Shown here one piece after another: positions 25,656 to 33,739 of a stretch of 64,000 nucleotides of DNA (its first letter is position 1; each line of letters opens with the position of its first letter). Location of the stretch: positions 1 to 64,000 of the forward strand of contig JAUNCL010000009.1 in assembly GCA_030535235.1 (NCBI GenBank), given 5' to 3'. The DNA comes from Bacillota bacterium (lineage in GTDB: Bacteria; Bacillota; Clostridia; Oscillospirales; Oscillospiraceae). The position numbers and the translations under genes were made by a program. The notes beneath the pieces are model-generated. The model was not told the DNA's origin. It saw nothing but the letters and a program-made list of their open reading frames with translations, and made no database searches.

Positions 25656-27257
25656 ATGAAAAATATGAAAAGACTGCTGGGCCTGGTCATGACGCTGGTG
25701 ATGGCCCTTTCCCTGGTCCCCGCTGCCAGCGCCGCGTCCATGGAGCCGGTGAACAGCATCGCCATCACCGGCTTGGCAAAGCCCATCGTGGGCGCCGTGC
25801 CGGACACCGAGGTGGCTGTCTCCGACGGTGCCACCGTGCAGAACTGCTACTGGTGGTGGGACAGCGACGGCAACGGCGCTGCCGACGAGGACCACTGCAC
25901 CGAATTCAAAGAGGGCGGCAAATACTACTGCCGCATCGTCCTGGCCCCCCAGGGTGGCTACACCTTCCCCAGCACCCAGGTCTTGGGCAGACGGGGTACT
26001 CTGAACAAGTACACCGGCACCATCACCGTCAACGGCACCGCCGTGACCGACGCCGTCTACGTGGCGGATGCCGGCACCATGACCTTCGACTGGTGGAAGG
26101 ACGCCGCCGAGTCCAGATACTCTTGGAGCAGCGGCAACACCACGGTGGTTGTCCAGATGCCCACCATCACCCAGCAGCCCCAGGACGCTGAGATCGCCAA
26201 GGGCGGCACCGCCACCTTCACCGTGGCCGCCCAGCACACCGCGGAACTCCACTACCAGTGGTATTTCCGGCCCGAGGACGGCACCGCCGAGGAAGTGGGC
26301 GAGGACAGCCCCACCCTGACCCTGGACCGCTATGAGGCGGGCAGCGTCTACTGCGAGGTGTCCGTCACCGGTGCATCCAAAACCTCCAACGAGGCCAAGC
26401 TGACCCTGATCCCGGAGTACAGCATGGGCAATAACTGGGGCACGGTCACCTACGCGCCCTCCATCACGAAGCAGCCCAAGGACGCCTCCGTCATCAAGGG
26501 CGGCACCGCCACCTTCACCGTGGAGGCCACCGGCACCGCGCCGCTGCACTACCAGTGGTACGGCCTCGTCAATACCAACGGCATCGTCGCCAGACTCCCC
26601 CAGAAAGTGGGCATCGACAGCCCCAAGCTGACTGTCACCAACGCCTTCAGCAATTATGACAAGGCCGTCTTCTACTGCGTGGTGTCCAACGACTACGGCG
26701 AGGCGAAGTCCGATGCTGCCCAACTGGTGCAGCTCCAGGAGGTCCCCGTCAAGAAAGAAATCAAGTTCGCCGACGTGGCAGAGACCGCCTATTACCGGGC
26801 CCCCGTGGTGTGGGCGGTGGATAGGGGTGTCACCAACGGCACCACTGACACCACCTTCAGCCCCACCAACACCTGCACCCGTGCCCAGATCATCACCTTC
26901 CTGTGGCGGGCCTCCGGCTCTCCCGAGCCCACCATCAGCTGCCCCTTCACCGATGTGCCGGCGGGCAGCTACTATGAGAAGGCCACCGCCTGGGCCGCCC
27001 AGATGGGCATGGCCAGCGGCAGCACCTTCGGCCCCAACGACCCCTGCACCCGCCTCATGGCGGTGGAGTTCATGTGGATTCAGTCGGGCAAGCCTGGCGC
27101 TCCCGCCGCCAGCTTTGAGGACGTAAATTCCACGGCGGTGAACTGGGCGGTGGAAGCGGGGGTCACCAACGGCACCTCCGCCACCAAGTTCAGCCCGGAC
27201 AGCACCTGCACCCGGGGTCAGATCGTCACCTTCCTCTATCGCTACCTGGGTGACTGA
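25656..27257 (+). CDS. Secreted Ig-like plus SLH-domain protein
   Basis: 533 residues from ATG 25656; the ATG at 25650 lies only one base from the GGAGG motif and is too close. Signal peptide about 1-27. An N-terminal beta module is followed by two immunoglobulin-like domains starting near residues 168 and 268 (ITQQPQDAEIAKGGTATFTV and ITKQPKDASVIKGGTATFTV, each with HYQWY). Three SLH modules lie at about 370-533. Surface protein; binding target unknown. The last two SLH modules are nearly identical to those of the next gene. Confidence 0.9.
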   Translation: MKNMKRLLGLVMTLVMALSLVPAASAASMEPVNSIAITGLAKPIVGAVPDTEVAVSDGATVQNCYWWWDSDGNGAADEDHCTEFKEGGKYYCRIVLAPQGGYTFPSTQVLGRRGTLNKYTGTITVNGTAVTDAVYVADAGTMTFDWWKDAAESRYSWSSGNTTVVVQMPTITQQPQDAEIAKGGTATFTVAAQHTAELHYQWYFRPEDGTAEEVGEDSPTLTLDRYEAGSVYCEVSVTGASKTSNEAKLTLIPEYSMGNNWGTVTYAPSITKQPKDASVIKGGTATFTVEATGTAPLHYQWYGLVNTNGIVARLPQKVGIDSPKLTVTNAFSNYDKAVFYCVVSNDYGEAKSDAAQLVQLQEVPVKKEIKFADVAETAYYRAPVVWAVDRGVTNGTTDTTFSPTNTCTRAQIITFLWRASGSPEPTISCPFTDVPAGSYYEKATAWAAQMGMASGSTFGPNDPCTRLMAVEFMWIQSGKPGAPAASFEDVNSTAVNWAVEAGVTNGTSATKFSPDSTCTRGQIVTFLYRYLGD

Positions 27258-27283
27258 CCGATCCTGAAAGGAGGAAACCCACC

Positions 27284-29260
27284 ATGAAAAAACGAAGCAG
27301 ACTTCTGAGCGCCCTGCTCACCCTGGTCATGCTGCTGAGCCTGGTCCCGGCACTGGGAACCACGGCGATGGCGTACGATGACATTAAGCTGTATCTGCAT
27401 ATTGGGGACAATGCCTTTGACGCGCCGGAGGTGAAGGCCGCGATATCGGAGATGACAAACGGGAAAGCAACAGGACTTGGCATATATAAGAGTGGGAAGA
27501 TCACTTCTGGTCCTTATTACGATATCGGTGATAACTACTGGTATGCTGTGCGATCTTCAAGCACCGATGAAGATATCGTGTCCAATAAAGGACTGGCCAA
27601 AAGTCCGGGAGAGGTTGCCATCACCATCGACAAAATTTATGGTCAGAGCTGTGGTATTGCCTCCGACACAAAGCTCAAGGACCGTTTCGTCATGAAAGTT
27701 TACGTGATCAGCGACCCCATCTATCACGTGGACATTGACGGCGTGAAGATCCCCAAGATCGGCGCCAGCATGGATGACGGCTACTACGGCTCTCCCGACG
27801 ATACCGGCGTCACCACCTCCACCGAGGGTGCAGAGGTGGTTGAAACCGTTTGGCTGGAGGTGAACAACGGCACGACACGCATATGCGATTACAACGAGAC
27901 CTTCGGAAAGAACCTGTATTACGCTGATATTTATGTGAAACCGTCCCACTGCTATTTGTTTGAAGGACCGTGGGACATGTCTGCCAACGTGAACGGCTTG
28001 ATGTGCCGCGACGTGCTGGGGGTGGAGTCGGAGGACGGATGGCTGAGAGTGCGCGCCAGCTTTGATCTCCGGAATGGCGACCTGGAAGTGGACAATGTGT
28101 CCATCACCGGGCTGGACGCCCCCACCCACGGCAAGGCGGCGGACTACACCGCCTCCGCCAATCACCCGGACTTCCAGGTTGGAACCATCCAGTACACCAT
28201 GTTCAACAAGGTCCTGGACTCCTATGTGGGCAGCAAGGGCGACAACATCACCATCAAGGTGAACGTGCTGGCCCAAAACGGCTATCTGTTCCCGGAAAAG
28301 CCCACAGCCATCTGGAACGGCATCCCCTCCGTCTCAGCCGAGCTGAGCAGCGCCAGAAACTTCTGCACCTTCGCCTTCCCCTATTCTGTGGGGGCGGAGG
28401 ACAGCGCCATCCTCAAGAACCTGAGCTTCACCGTGGCCGCCCCGGCCATCGGCAAGGCCCCGGCCGCCTCTGTCACCGCCCCCCAGGGGGTCACGGTGGA
28501 GAGCGTCGCCTGGACCCCGGCGGACACTGCCTTTAAGGAGGGCGTCTCCTACACGGTGAAGATCGGCTTCCGGGCGGACAGCACCCACATTCTGGCGGAC
28601 GACTTCCTGAACACGGGGACCGTCACCATCAATGACCAGTCCACCCAGCTGACCAAGCCCACCACCGGCGGCATCAAGGATAAGTTCCTCACAACCTGCT
28701 ATGCCAGCTATACCTTCCTGCCCCTGAGGGCTGAGGAACAGCCGGTGAGCCCCGACCAGCCCAACCCCTTCACCGACGTGAAGGAGAGCGACTATTTCTA
28801 CAGCCCGGTGCTGTGGGCCGTGGAGAAGGAGATCACCAACGGCACCTCCGCCACCACCTTCAGCCCCGCCAACACCTGCACCCGGGCTCAGATCATCACC
28901 TTCCTGTGGCGGGCCTCCGGCTCTCCCGAGCCCGGCATCACCTGTTCCTTCCTTGATGTGCCTGCCGGCAGCTACTATGAAAAGGCCGTCGTCTGGGCCA
29001 CCGAACAGGGCATGGTCGAGGGGGATAAGTTTTACCCCAACGACCCCTGCACCCGCCTCATGGCGGTGGAGTTCATGTGGATTCAGTCGGGCAAGCCTGG
29101 CGCCCCCGCCGCCAGCTTTACGGATGTAAATTCCCCGGCGGTGGACTGGGCAGTGGAAGCGGGGGTCACCAACGGCACCTCCGCCACCACCTTCAGCCCG
29201 GACAGCACCTGCACCCGGGGCCAGATCGTCACCTTCCTGTGGCGGGCTTTTGGGAAATAA
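27284..29260 (+). CDS. Secreted SLH-domain protein (mosaic paralogue)
   Basis: 658 residues, AAAGGAGGAAA upstream, 26 bases after the previous stop. Signal peptide about 1-30. The unique N-terminal part (about 30-260) is not recognised. The middle (about 270-490) is close to the protein at 23135, including ILADDFLNTGTVTIN. The first SLH module (from about 495) is also like that protein, while the last two (CTRLMAVEFMWIQSGKPGAP) are nearly identical to the protein at 25656. It therefore looks like a recombinant of its two neighbours. Confidence 0.9.
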   Translation: MKKRSRLLSALLTLVMLLSLVPALGTTAMAYDDIKLYLHIGDNAFDAPEVKAAISEMTNGKATGLGIYKSGKITSGPYYDIGDNYWYAVRSSSTDEDIVSNKGLAKSPGEVAITIDKIYGQSCGIASDTKLKDRFVMKVYVISDPIYHVDIDGVKIPKIGASMDDGYYGSPDDTGVTTSTEGAEVVETVWLEVNNGTTRICDYNETFGKNLYYADIYVKPSHCYLFEGPWDMSANVNGLMCRDVLGVESEDGWLRVRASFDLRNGDLEVDNVSITGLDAPTHGKAADYTASANHPDFQVGTIQYTMFNKVLDSYVGSKGDNITIKVNVLAQNGYLFPEKPTAIWNGIPSVSAELSSARNFCTFAFPYSVGAEDSAILKNLSFTVAAPAIGKAPAASVTAPQGVTVESVAWTPADTAFKEGVSYTVKIGFRADSTHILADDFLNTGTVTINDQSTQLTKPTTGGIKDKFLTTCYASYTFLPLRAEEQPVSPDQPNPFTDVKESDYFYSPVLWAVEKEITNGTSATTFSPANTCTRAQIITFLWRASGSPEPGITCSFLDVPAGSYYEKAVVWATEQGMVEGDKFYPNDPCTRLMAVEFMWIQSGKPGAPAASFTDVNSPAVDWAVEAGVTNGTSATTFSPDSTCTRGQIVTFLWRAFGK

Positions 29261-29303
29261 ACAGAAACAAACCGTGAGAACAGAAAACAGCCGACATTGA
29301 ACT

Positions 29304-29352
29304 GCCCCCCATTTATCAGATCGTATGGGATACGACCTGATGAATGGGGGGC
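29304..29352. terminator. Long hairpin between convergent SLH genes
   Basis: GCCCCCCATT, ATCAG and TCGTAT pair with ATACGA, CTGAT and AATGGGGGGC, about 20 bp in total. Placed between convergent genes, it may serve both strands, although neither side has a long T-run. Confidence 0.65.
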
Positions 29353-29396
29353 TATCTTATGCCAAGCCTTGGTTGGAGGAGATCGTCACCGGCTTA

Positions 29397-29527
29397 TGTA
29401 GGGAACGGGCATGCCCGTTCCGCTTGCCACGTTGCGGAGATCCGCAACGTGGGTTCGCGCCCACCGGCTGGGCGGGGGGCGTAGTTCCTGCCCTCCGGGT
29501 GACGGCGGGAGCAAGCCCCCGCCCTAC
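29397..29527 (+). repeat. Dispersed intergenic repeat, copy A
   Basis: Begins TGTAGGGAACGGGC and ends CCCCGCCCTAC. The reverse complement of 61164-61262 matches it along its length, about 85 percent by eye. This copy carries about 31 extra bases near 29464-29494. It has internal palindromes (GAACGGGC/GCCCGTTC and GTTGCGGA/TCCGCAAC). The remainder of this gap holds nothing recognised. Confidence 0.8.
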
Positions 29528-29555
29528 GGCGTTTGCACAGATTGAGAGGAAGGGA

Positions 29556-32500
29556 TCACTCCGCGCAGTTACGCCACAGGAAGGTGACGATCTGGGCGCG
29601 GGTGCAATCCTCCCCGGGGCTGAAGGTGGTGTCGCTGGTGCCGGTGGTGATGCCGTTGGCCACCGCCCACATGACCGCCTCGCCGTAGTAGCTCTCCAGG
29701 TCCACATCGGAGAAGGGGTTCCGGAACATCCAATCGCCCTCCATGCCGCCGCCCTGGACCTGCTCGCTGCGGTAAATAAAGGTCATGGCCTGGGCGCGGG
29801 TGCAGGTGGCGTCGGGGCTGAACATGCCGTCGCCGGTACCCGTGGTGATGCCCTGCTCCACAGCCCACGCAACCGCTTTGGCGTAATAGCTGTCCGCAGG
29901 CACATCCGCGAAGCTGCTCACGTTCTCCGGCTCCGGGCATCCGGCGGACCGCCACAGGAAGGTGACGATCTGGGCCCGGGTGCAGGGGGCGTTGGGGGCG
30001 AAGTGGGTCTCATCCACGCCGCCGGTAATGCCGTTCTCAGCGGCCCACAGAACCGCGTCATAGTAGTAAGCATTGGCAGGGACATCCACGAAGAAGTTCA
30101 ACATGGTGTTGTCTTCCATAAAGGTAATCTCGACGTCCACCTTGCCTGCCGGCTGGGTGAAGCTGTAGGTGCCGTCACCGTTATTGGTGACTTCCACAGC
30201 ATCGCCGTTCTTGTCCGTGACAAGGACCTGCTCCACCGTATAGCCAGCATCGGGCGTGGGCGTGATGGTAACGGTGTCGCCCTTCCTGGGGGACTTGGGG
30301 TTGACGGTCACGGTGCCGTTTTCGGGCTGGGTCACCGTGGGAGGATAGGTGGGTGTAGAGGAGCCGCCGGAGGATTTGGCCATCCAGTGGGCATAGATGG
30401 TGACATATCCGTTGAATACGGTCTCGTTGGTGACTTTTTCGCCGCCGGTCGCTGCCGTAAACCAGCTGTCAAAGGTGTAGCCGTCCCGGGTGGGGGTGGG
30501 CAGATTGCCGGTCAGCTTGCCGTCTGCTCCGGTGGTCATGGCGCCGGACTCGCCGCCGTCAAAATTGGGGTCAAGGGTGATGGTAAAGGAATCGGTAAAT
30601 TCCACATAGGTGTCGCTATACTTGTATTTATACTTCGCTGTGCCGGAAGCGGTGAAAGGATCCGTGTCCGCAGTGCGCCACCAATAGATTTCAGGAAGCT
30701 GCGGGCTCTTGTTCATGGCGTGCCCGTTGCTCCCGTTGCCCGGCGCATGGACGGTCACATGGCTGCCGCCGGTGATGGTCACATCACCAGACGCAAGGAT
30801 GCCGGTGCTGCTGGTTCCCGCGGTACCGGCCTTGACCTCGACGCTGCCGCCAGTGATGGTCACGCTGCCAAAGGTAGCGATGCCCTTACTGAAATCTTTT
30901 GCGTCGCCGACCTTGACTTTGACGGTGCTGTCAGTAATGGTCAATTGCTTGTTCGCATAGATGCCGTTGCTATCCGCTGCGCTGCCGACCTCGGCCTTGA
31001 CGGTGCTGCCATCGATGGTCAATTGATTGTGCACATAAATGCCGCAACTTATTGTCTCCGCGTCATTGCCGGTGGCCGTGACCGTGCCGCCAGTGATGGT
31101 CAAATAACTGTCCGTAAAGATGCCGTAGCTCATCATTGCGTTACTGCCCTTTGCCCCGACGCTGCCGCCGGAAATGGTCAGGTTGCCCGCAAGGATGCCG
31201 TAGCTCCCTGTATCCACGCTGCCGCCGGTGGTTGTGACGCTGCCGCCGGTGGCTGTCACGCTGCCGCCGTTGATGGTCATGTTTGACACAAGGATGCCGC
31301 AACTTGTTGCATCGCTGGTCTCTGGGCCAACCGCGTAGATGCGGCCCTGTGCATCGCCGGTGCTCTGGGCATAGATGGTAAGATTTCCTCCACTCTCAAT
31401 ACCGTTCTCCACGGTCAGATCGCAGCGGTCCTCCAGGATCAGGTGGACATCGCCGCTGAAGGTGACGCCCTGAGAGATGGATACATCGCCCTGCACCACA
31501 TACCAGGTGGTTTTGCCGACGGTGCCCCATGTAGTGTCGCCGCTCTCCACCACGATGGCGGTGTCACAGGTCTTCTTTGTGCCGGTTTCATCCAGATACT
31601 CCGCGCTGACGCCAACCTTCGGCTGGATGCCGAAAAACGTGCCGGTGATGGTGCCGCCGTTATTGATGATGGTGCCTTTGTTGGTCATAGTACCGCCGTC
31701 AATGGAAATGGTGCCTTTATTGGTCAGGGTCTTGCCCTCGGGGATGGTCAGGCTGGCACCCGAGGGGATGGTCAGCTTCTTGTCGCTGTCGATGGTGAAA
31801 TCCTCGATGGGGGTGACGGAGGTGCCGTAGACCTTGCCGTCAGCGTCGCCCTCAAAGATCACGCCGCTCCAACTGCTTTGATTGCTCTGGTAGCCAATGG
31901 AGCTTGCGAAGATCACCGCGTTGCCGTTGTCGGTAGTCTGGAAGGTGCCGCCGTCGCCTTTGCCGCCGCTGAGGCCTTTTCCGCCGCCGATGCCCGCGCC
32001 GCTGGTGCTGGAGGCAGTGACAGTGCCGCCGCAGATGGTGATTTCGCCGCCGCTGCCGCCGTTGTTGCCACCACCGCCGCCGATGCCCGCACCCGTAGTG
32101 CCGGTGGCATTGACGGTGCCGCCGTTGATGGTGATGTCACCGCCGCTGCCGCCGTAGCCGCTGTCGCCGTTGCCCCAGACAAAGCCAACGCCGCCGCCGA
32201 TGCCCGCGCCGCTGTTGGTGCTGGTGGCAGTGACAGTGCCGCCGTTGATGGTGATGGTGCCGCCGTTGCCGCCGACGGTGTAGCCGCCGTCGCTGCTGCA
32301 ACCACCGCCGCCGATGCCCGCGCCGGAGGTGCTGGTGGCAATGACGGTGCCGCCGTTGATGGTGATGGTGCCGCCGTTGTGCCCGGGGTACGGGCCGCCG
32401 CCAATGCCCGCGCCGTTGCTGCTGCCGGTGGCAGTCAGCTTGCCCATGGTGCTTTCATCCGTGGACTGGGCGTAGATGGTGAGGTTGTTGTTACCTGCCA

Positions 32501-32798
32501 CCTGAATACCGCCGGTGACGGTGAGTTCACAGCCGTCTGTCAGGATCAGGTGGACATCGCCGGTGACGGTGACGCGCTGGGGTTCCGTATCCGTTCCGAT
32601 GGTCATATTGCCCCGTACCACATACCAGCCGTCGCTCCAATTGGTGTCGCCTCTGGTCACTTCCGTGGCGCTGGCGCAGGTCTGTTTGTCGCCGTTTTCG
32701 TTCAGATAGGACACACCGCCCTCCGCCAACGCCACGGTGGGCAGCAGCCCAAGGCACAGGGCCAGGGTCATCAGGATACTCAATAGTCGTTTTTTCAT
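29556..32798 (-). CDS. Large secreted SLH-domain protein with Gly-rich beta-helix repeats
   Basis: 1080 residues. Signal peptide about 1-25 (LLPTVALA). Residues about 130-330 and 480-700 are repeats of the type GGTITINGGTVTAT and ITGGSV, a likely beta-helix. Gly-rich GAGIGGGG loops recur. One InlB-type repeat (GYTFDSWF), a further beta domain, and three SLH modules at about 897-1080 follow. Its ribosome site AGGAGG is inside the last codons of the upstream TetR gene, so translation is coupled. Only large surface gene on this strand in the island. Confidence 0.9.
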   Translation of the reverse strand: MKKRLLSILMTLALCLGLLPTVALAEGGVSYLNENGDKQTCASATEVTRGDTNWSDGWYVVRGNMTIGTDTEPQRVTVTGDVHLILTDGCELTVTGGIQVAGNNNLTIYAQSTDESTMGKLTATGSSNGAGIGGGPYPGHNGGTITINGGTVIATSTSGAGIGGGGCSSDGGYTVGGNGGTITINGGTVTATSTNSGAGIGGGVGFVWGNGDSGYGGSGGDITINGGTVNATGTTGAGIGGGGGNNGGSGGEITICGGTVTASSTSGAGIGGGKGLSGGKGDGGTFQTTDNGNAVIFASSIGYQSNQSSWSGVIFEGDADGKVYGTSVTPIEDFTIDSDKKLTIPSGASLTIPEGKTLTNKGTISIDGGTMTNKGTIINNGGTITGTFFGIQPKVGVSAEYLDETGTKKTCDTAIVVESGDTTWGTVGKTTWYVVQGDVSISQGVTFSGDVHLILEDRCDLTVENGIESGGNLTIYAQSTGDAQGRIYAVGPETSDATSCGILVSNMTINGGSVTATGGSVTTTGGSVDTGSYGILAGNLTISGGSVGAKGSNAMMSYGIFTDSYLTITGGTVTATGNDAETISCGIYVHNQLTIDGSTVKAEVGSAADSNGIYANKQLTITDSTVKVKVGDAKDFSKGIATFGSVTITGGSVEVKAGTAGTSSTGILASGDVTITGGSHVTVHAPGNGSNGHAMNKSPQLPEIYWWRTADTDPFTASGTAKYKYKYSDTYVEFTDSFTITLDPNFDGGESGAMTTGADGKLTGNLPTPTRDGYTFDSWFTAATGGEKVTNETVFNGYVTIYAHWMAKSSGGSSTPTYPPTVTQPENGTVTVNPKSPRKGDTVTITPTPDAGYTVEQVLVTDKNGDAVEVTNNGDGTYSFTQPAGKVDVEITFMEDNTMLNFFVDVPANAYYYDAVLWAAENGITGGVDETHFAPNAPCTRAQIVTFLWRSAGCPEPENVSSFADVPADSYYAKAVAWAVEQGITTGTGDGMFSPDATCTRAQAMTFIYRSEQVQGGGMEGDWMFRNPFSDVDLESYYGEAVMWAVANGITTGTSDTTFSPGEDCTRAQIVTFLWRNCAE

Positions 32799-32801
32799 TT
32801 T

Positions 32802-33389
32802 TCACGCCTCCTTTTGGTTATATTTCATGATAAAGAGTTCCAGGGTTTCTTTCAGCGTTTCGATCTGGGATCTCAAATAAAATTTATCCTCAAACAGTGC
32901 GTAGTGGACACAGGCCCGGATCAGGATGAAGATCAGGGGTGTCAGCTTTTCGTGGGGAATGCCCAGCTTGCCCTCCAGGCTCTTTGCGTATTCGGTATAC
33001 CGGTGGTCTACGCCTTGGAAGAATTTCCGGCCGTATTCCCGGTATTTCGGGTGGGTGTACACCTGATACATCAGGCGGTACTTCTTGCCGTGCTGTTCCG
33101 CCGTCCAGTAGGGGATCTCGTCCATAAACCGCCACAGGTCCTCCACATCCGTGGGGGCTTTCGCCATGAACTCGTCCTCCACCTTGCTCATGCAGTGCTC
33201 GGTGGACTGGACGATCAGGTCATCCAGGTTCTTGAAATAGGTATAGATCATGGCCGTGTTATACCCGCAATGCTTCGCCAGGGTGCGAATGCCGGTGCCG
33301 TGCAGCCCCAAATTGGCAAAGCCGTTGAAGCACGTTTCCATCAGCGCAACCTTTTTCGCGTTCCATTGTGCTTCTGTGTAGTTCGCCAT
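32802..33389 (-). CDS. TetR-family regulator
   Basis: 195 residues from the ATG at 33389; a start at 33407 would place the ribosome site AAGGGGGGTGAT inside the gene. N-terminal helix-turn-helix: ETCFNGFANLGLHGTGIRTL, then CGYNTAMIYTYFKNLDDLIV. The C-terminal ligand-binding part is Tyr-rich (HGKKYRLMYQVYTHPKYREY). It sits directly upstream of the minus-strand SLH gene with three bases between them, so it very likely controls its own operon including that surface protein. The ligand is unknown. Confidence 0.88.
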   Translation of the reverse strand: MANYTEAQWNAKKVALMETCFNGFANLGLHGTGIRTLAKHCGYNTAMIYTYFKNLDDLIVQSTEHCMSKVEDEFMAKAPTDVEDLWRFMDEIPYWTAEQHGKKYRLMYQVYTHPKYREYGRKFFQGVDHRYTEYAKSLEGKLGIPHEKLTPLIFILIRACVHYALFEDKFYLRSQIETLKETLELFIMKYNQKEA

Positions 33390-33418
33390 GGGATCACCCC
33401 CCTTCATTCAAATCGTTT

Positions 33419-33436
33419 GTACGGAATCAAGCGTAC
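33419..33436. promoter_or_regulatory. Candidate TetR operator
   Basis: GTACG-gaatcaag-CGTAC is an inverted repeat 30 bases before the tetR start codon. The remaining sequence to 33739 is AT-richer than the genes and contains the promoter at 33687. Confidence 0.4.
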
Positions 33437-33686
33437 AGCATTACCGCATGAAAAATCAATCGGTTCCAACAGATGATTCGCTTTGCTGCAGTCGAGGCAA
33501 CGGCTCGACCATGCCCTATCCCCGTTATAACCGATTTCGGCAAGAAACGACAACCCCTTTTTTTATTTTGATCATGCCGTGAAACCCACTGGCTTGGAAA
33601 AACTGTAAATTGACAGGGGGATCGGACAAGCAGTCGAATGGATATCCTTATCCTTCTCCTGAGCTGCCCAGCCGGTCGTTCAAAGC

Positions 33687-33714
33687 TTGTATTTTTATGG
33701 AAGTGTGATATATT
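33687..33714 (+). promoter_or_regulatory. Promoter of the GAF/PAS hybrid kinase gene
   Basis: TTGTAT, 16 bases, TATATT; the start codon is 26 bases downstream of the -10 box. Confidence 0.5.
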
Positions 33715-33739
33715 AACATTGGTATGGTGGAGGTGCAGT

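Noticed and set aside
31913-32404. CRISPR-like array suggested by regular repeats near 32 kb
   Set aside because: The repeats are in-frame Gly/Thr codons of the SLH protein, without constant-length unique spacers.
29325-32786. Long plus-strand frames (653 and 447 codons) opposite the minus-strand SLH gene
   Set aside because: Ala/Gly/Asp-rich shadow sequence. The minus-strand frame has a signal peptide, coupling to tetR and SLH modules.
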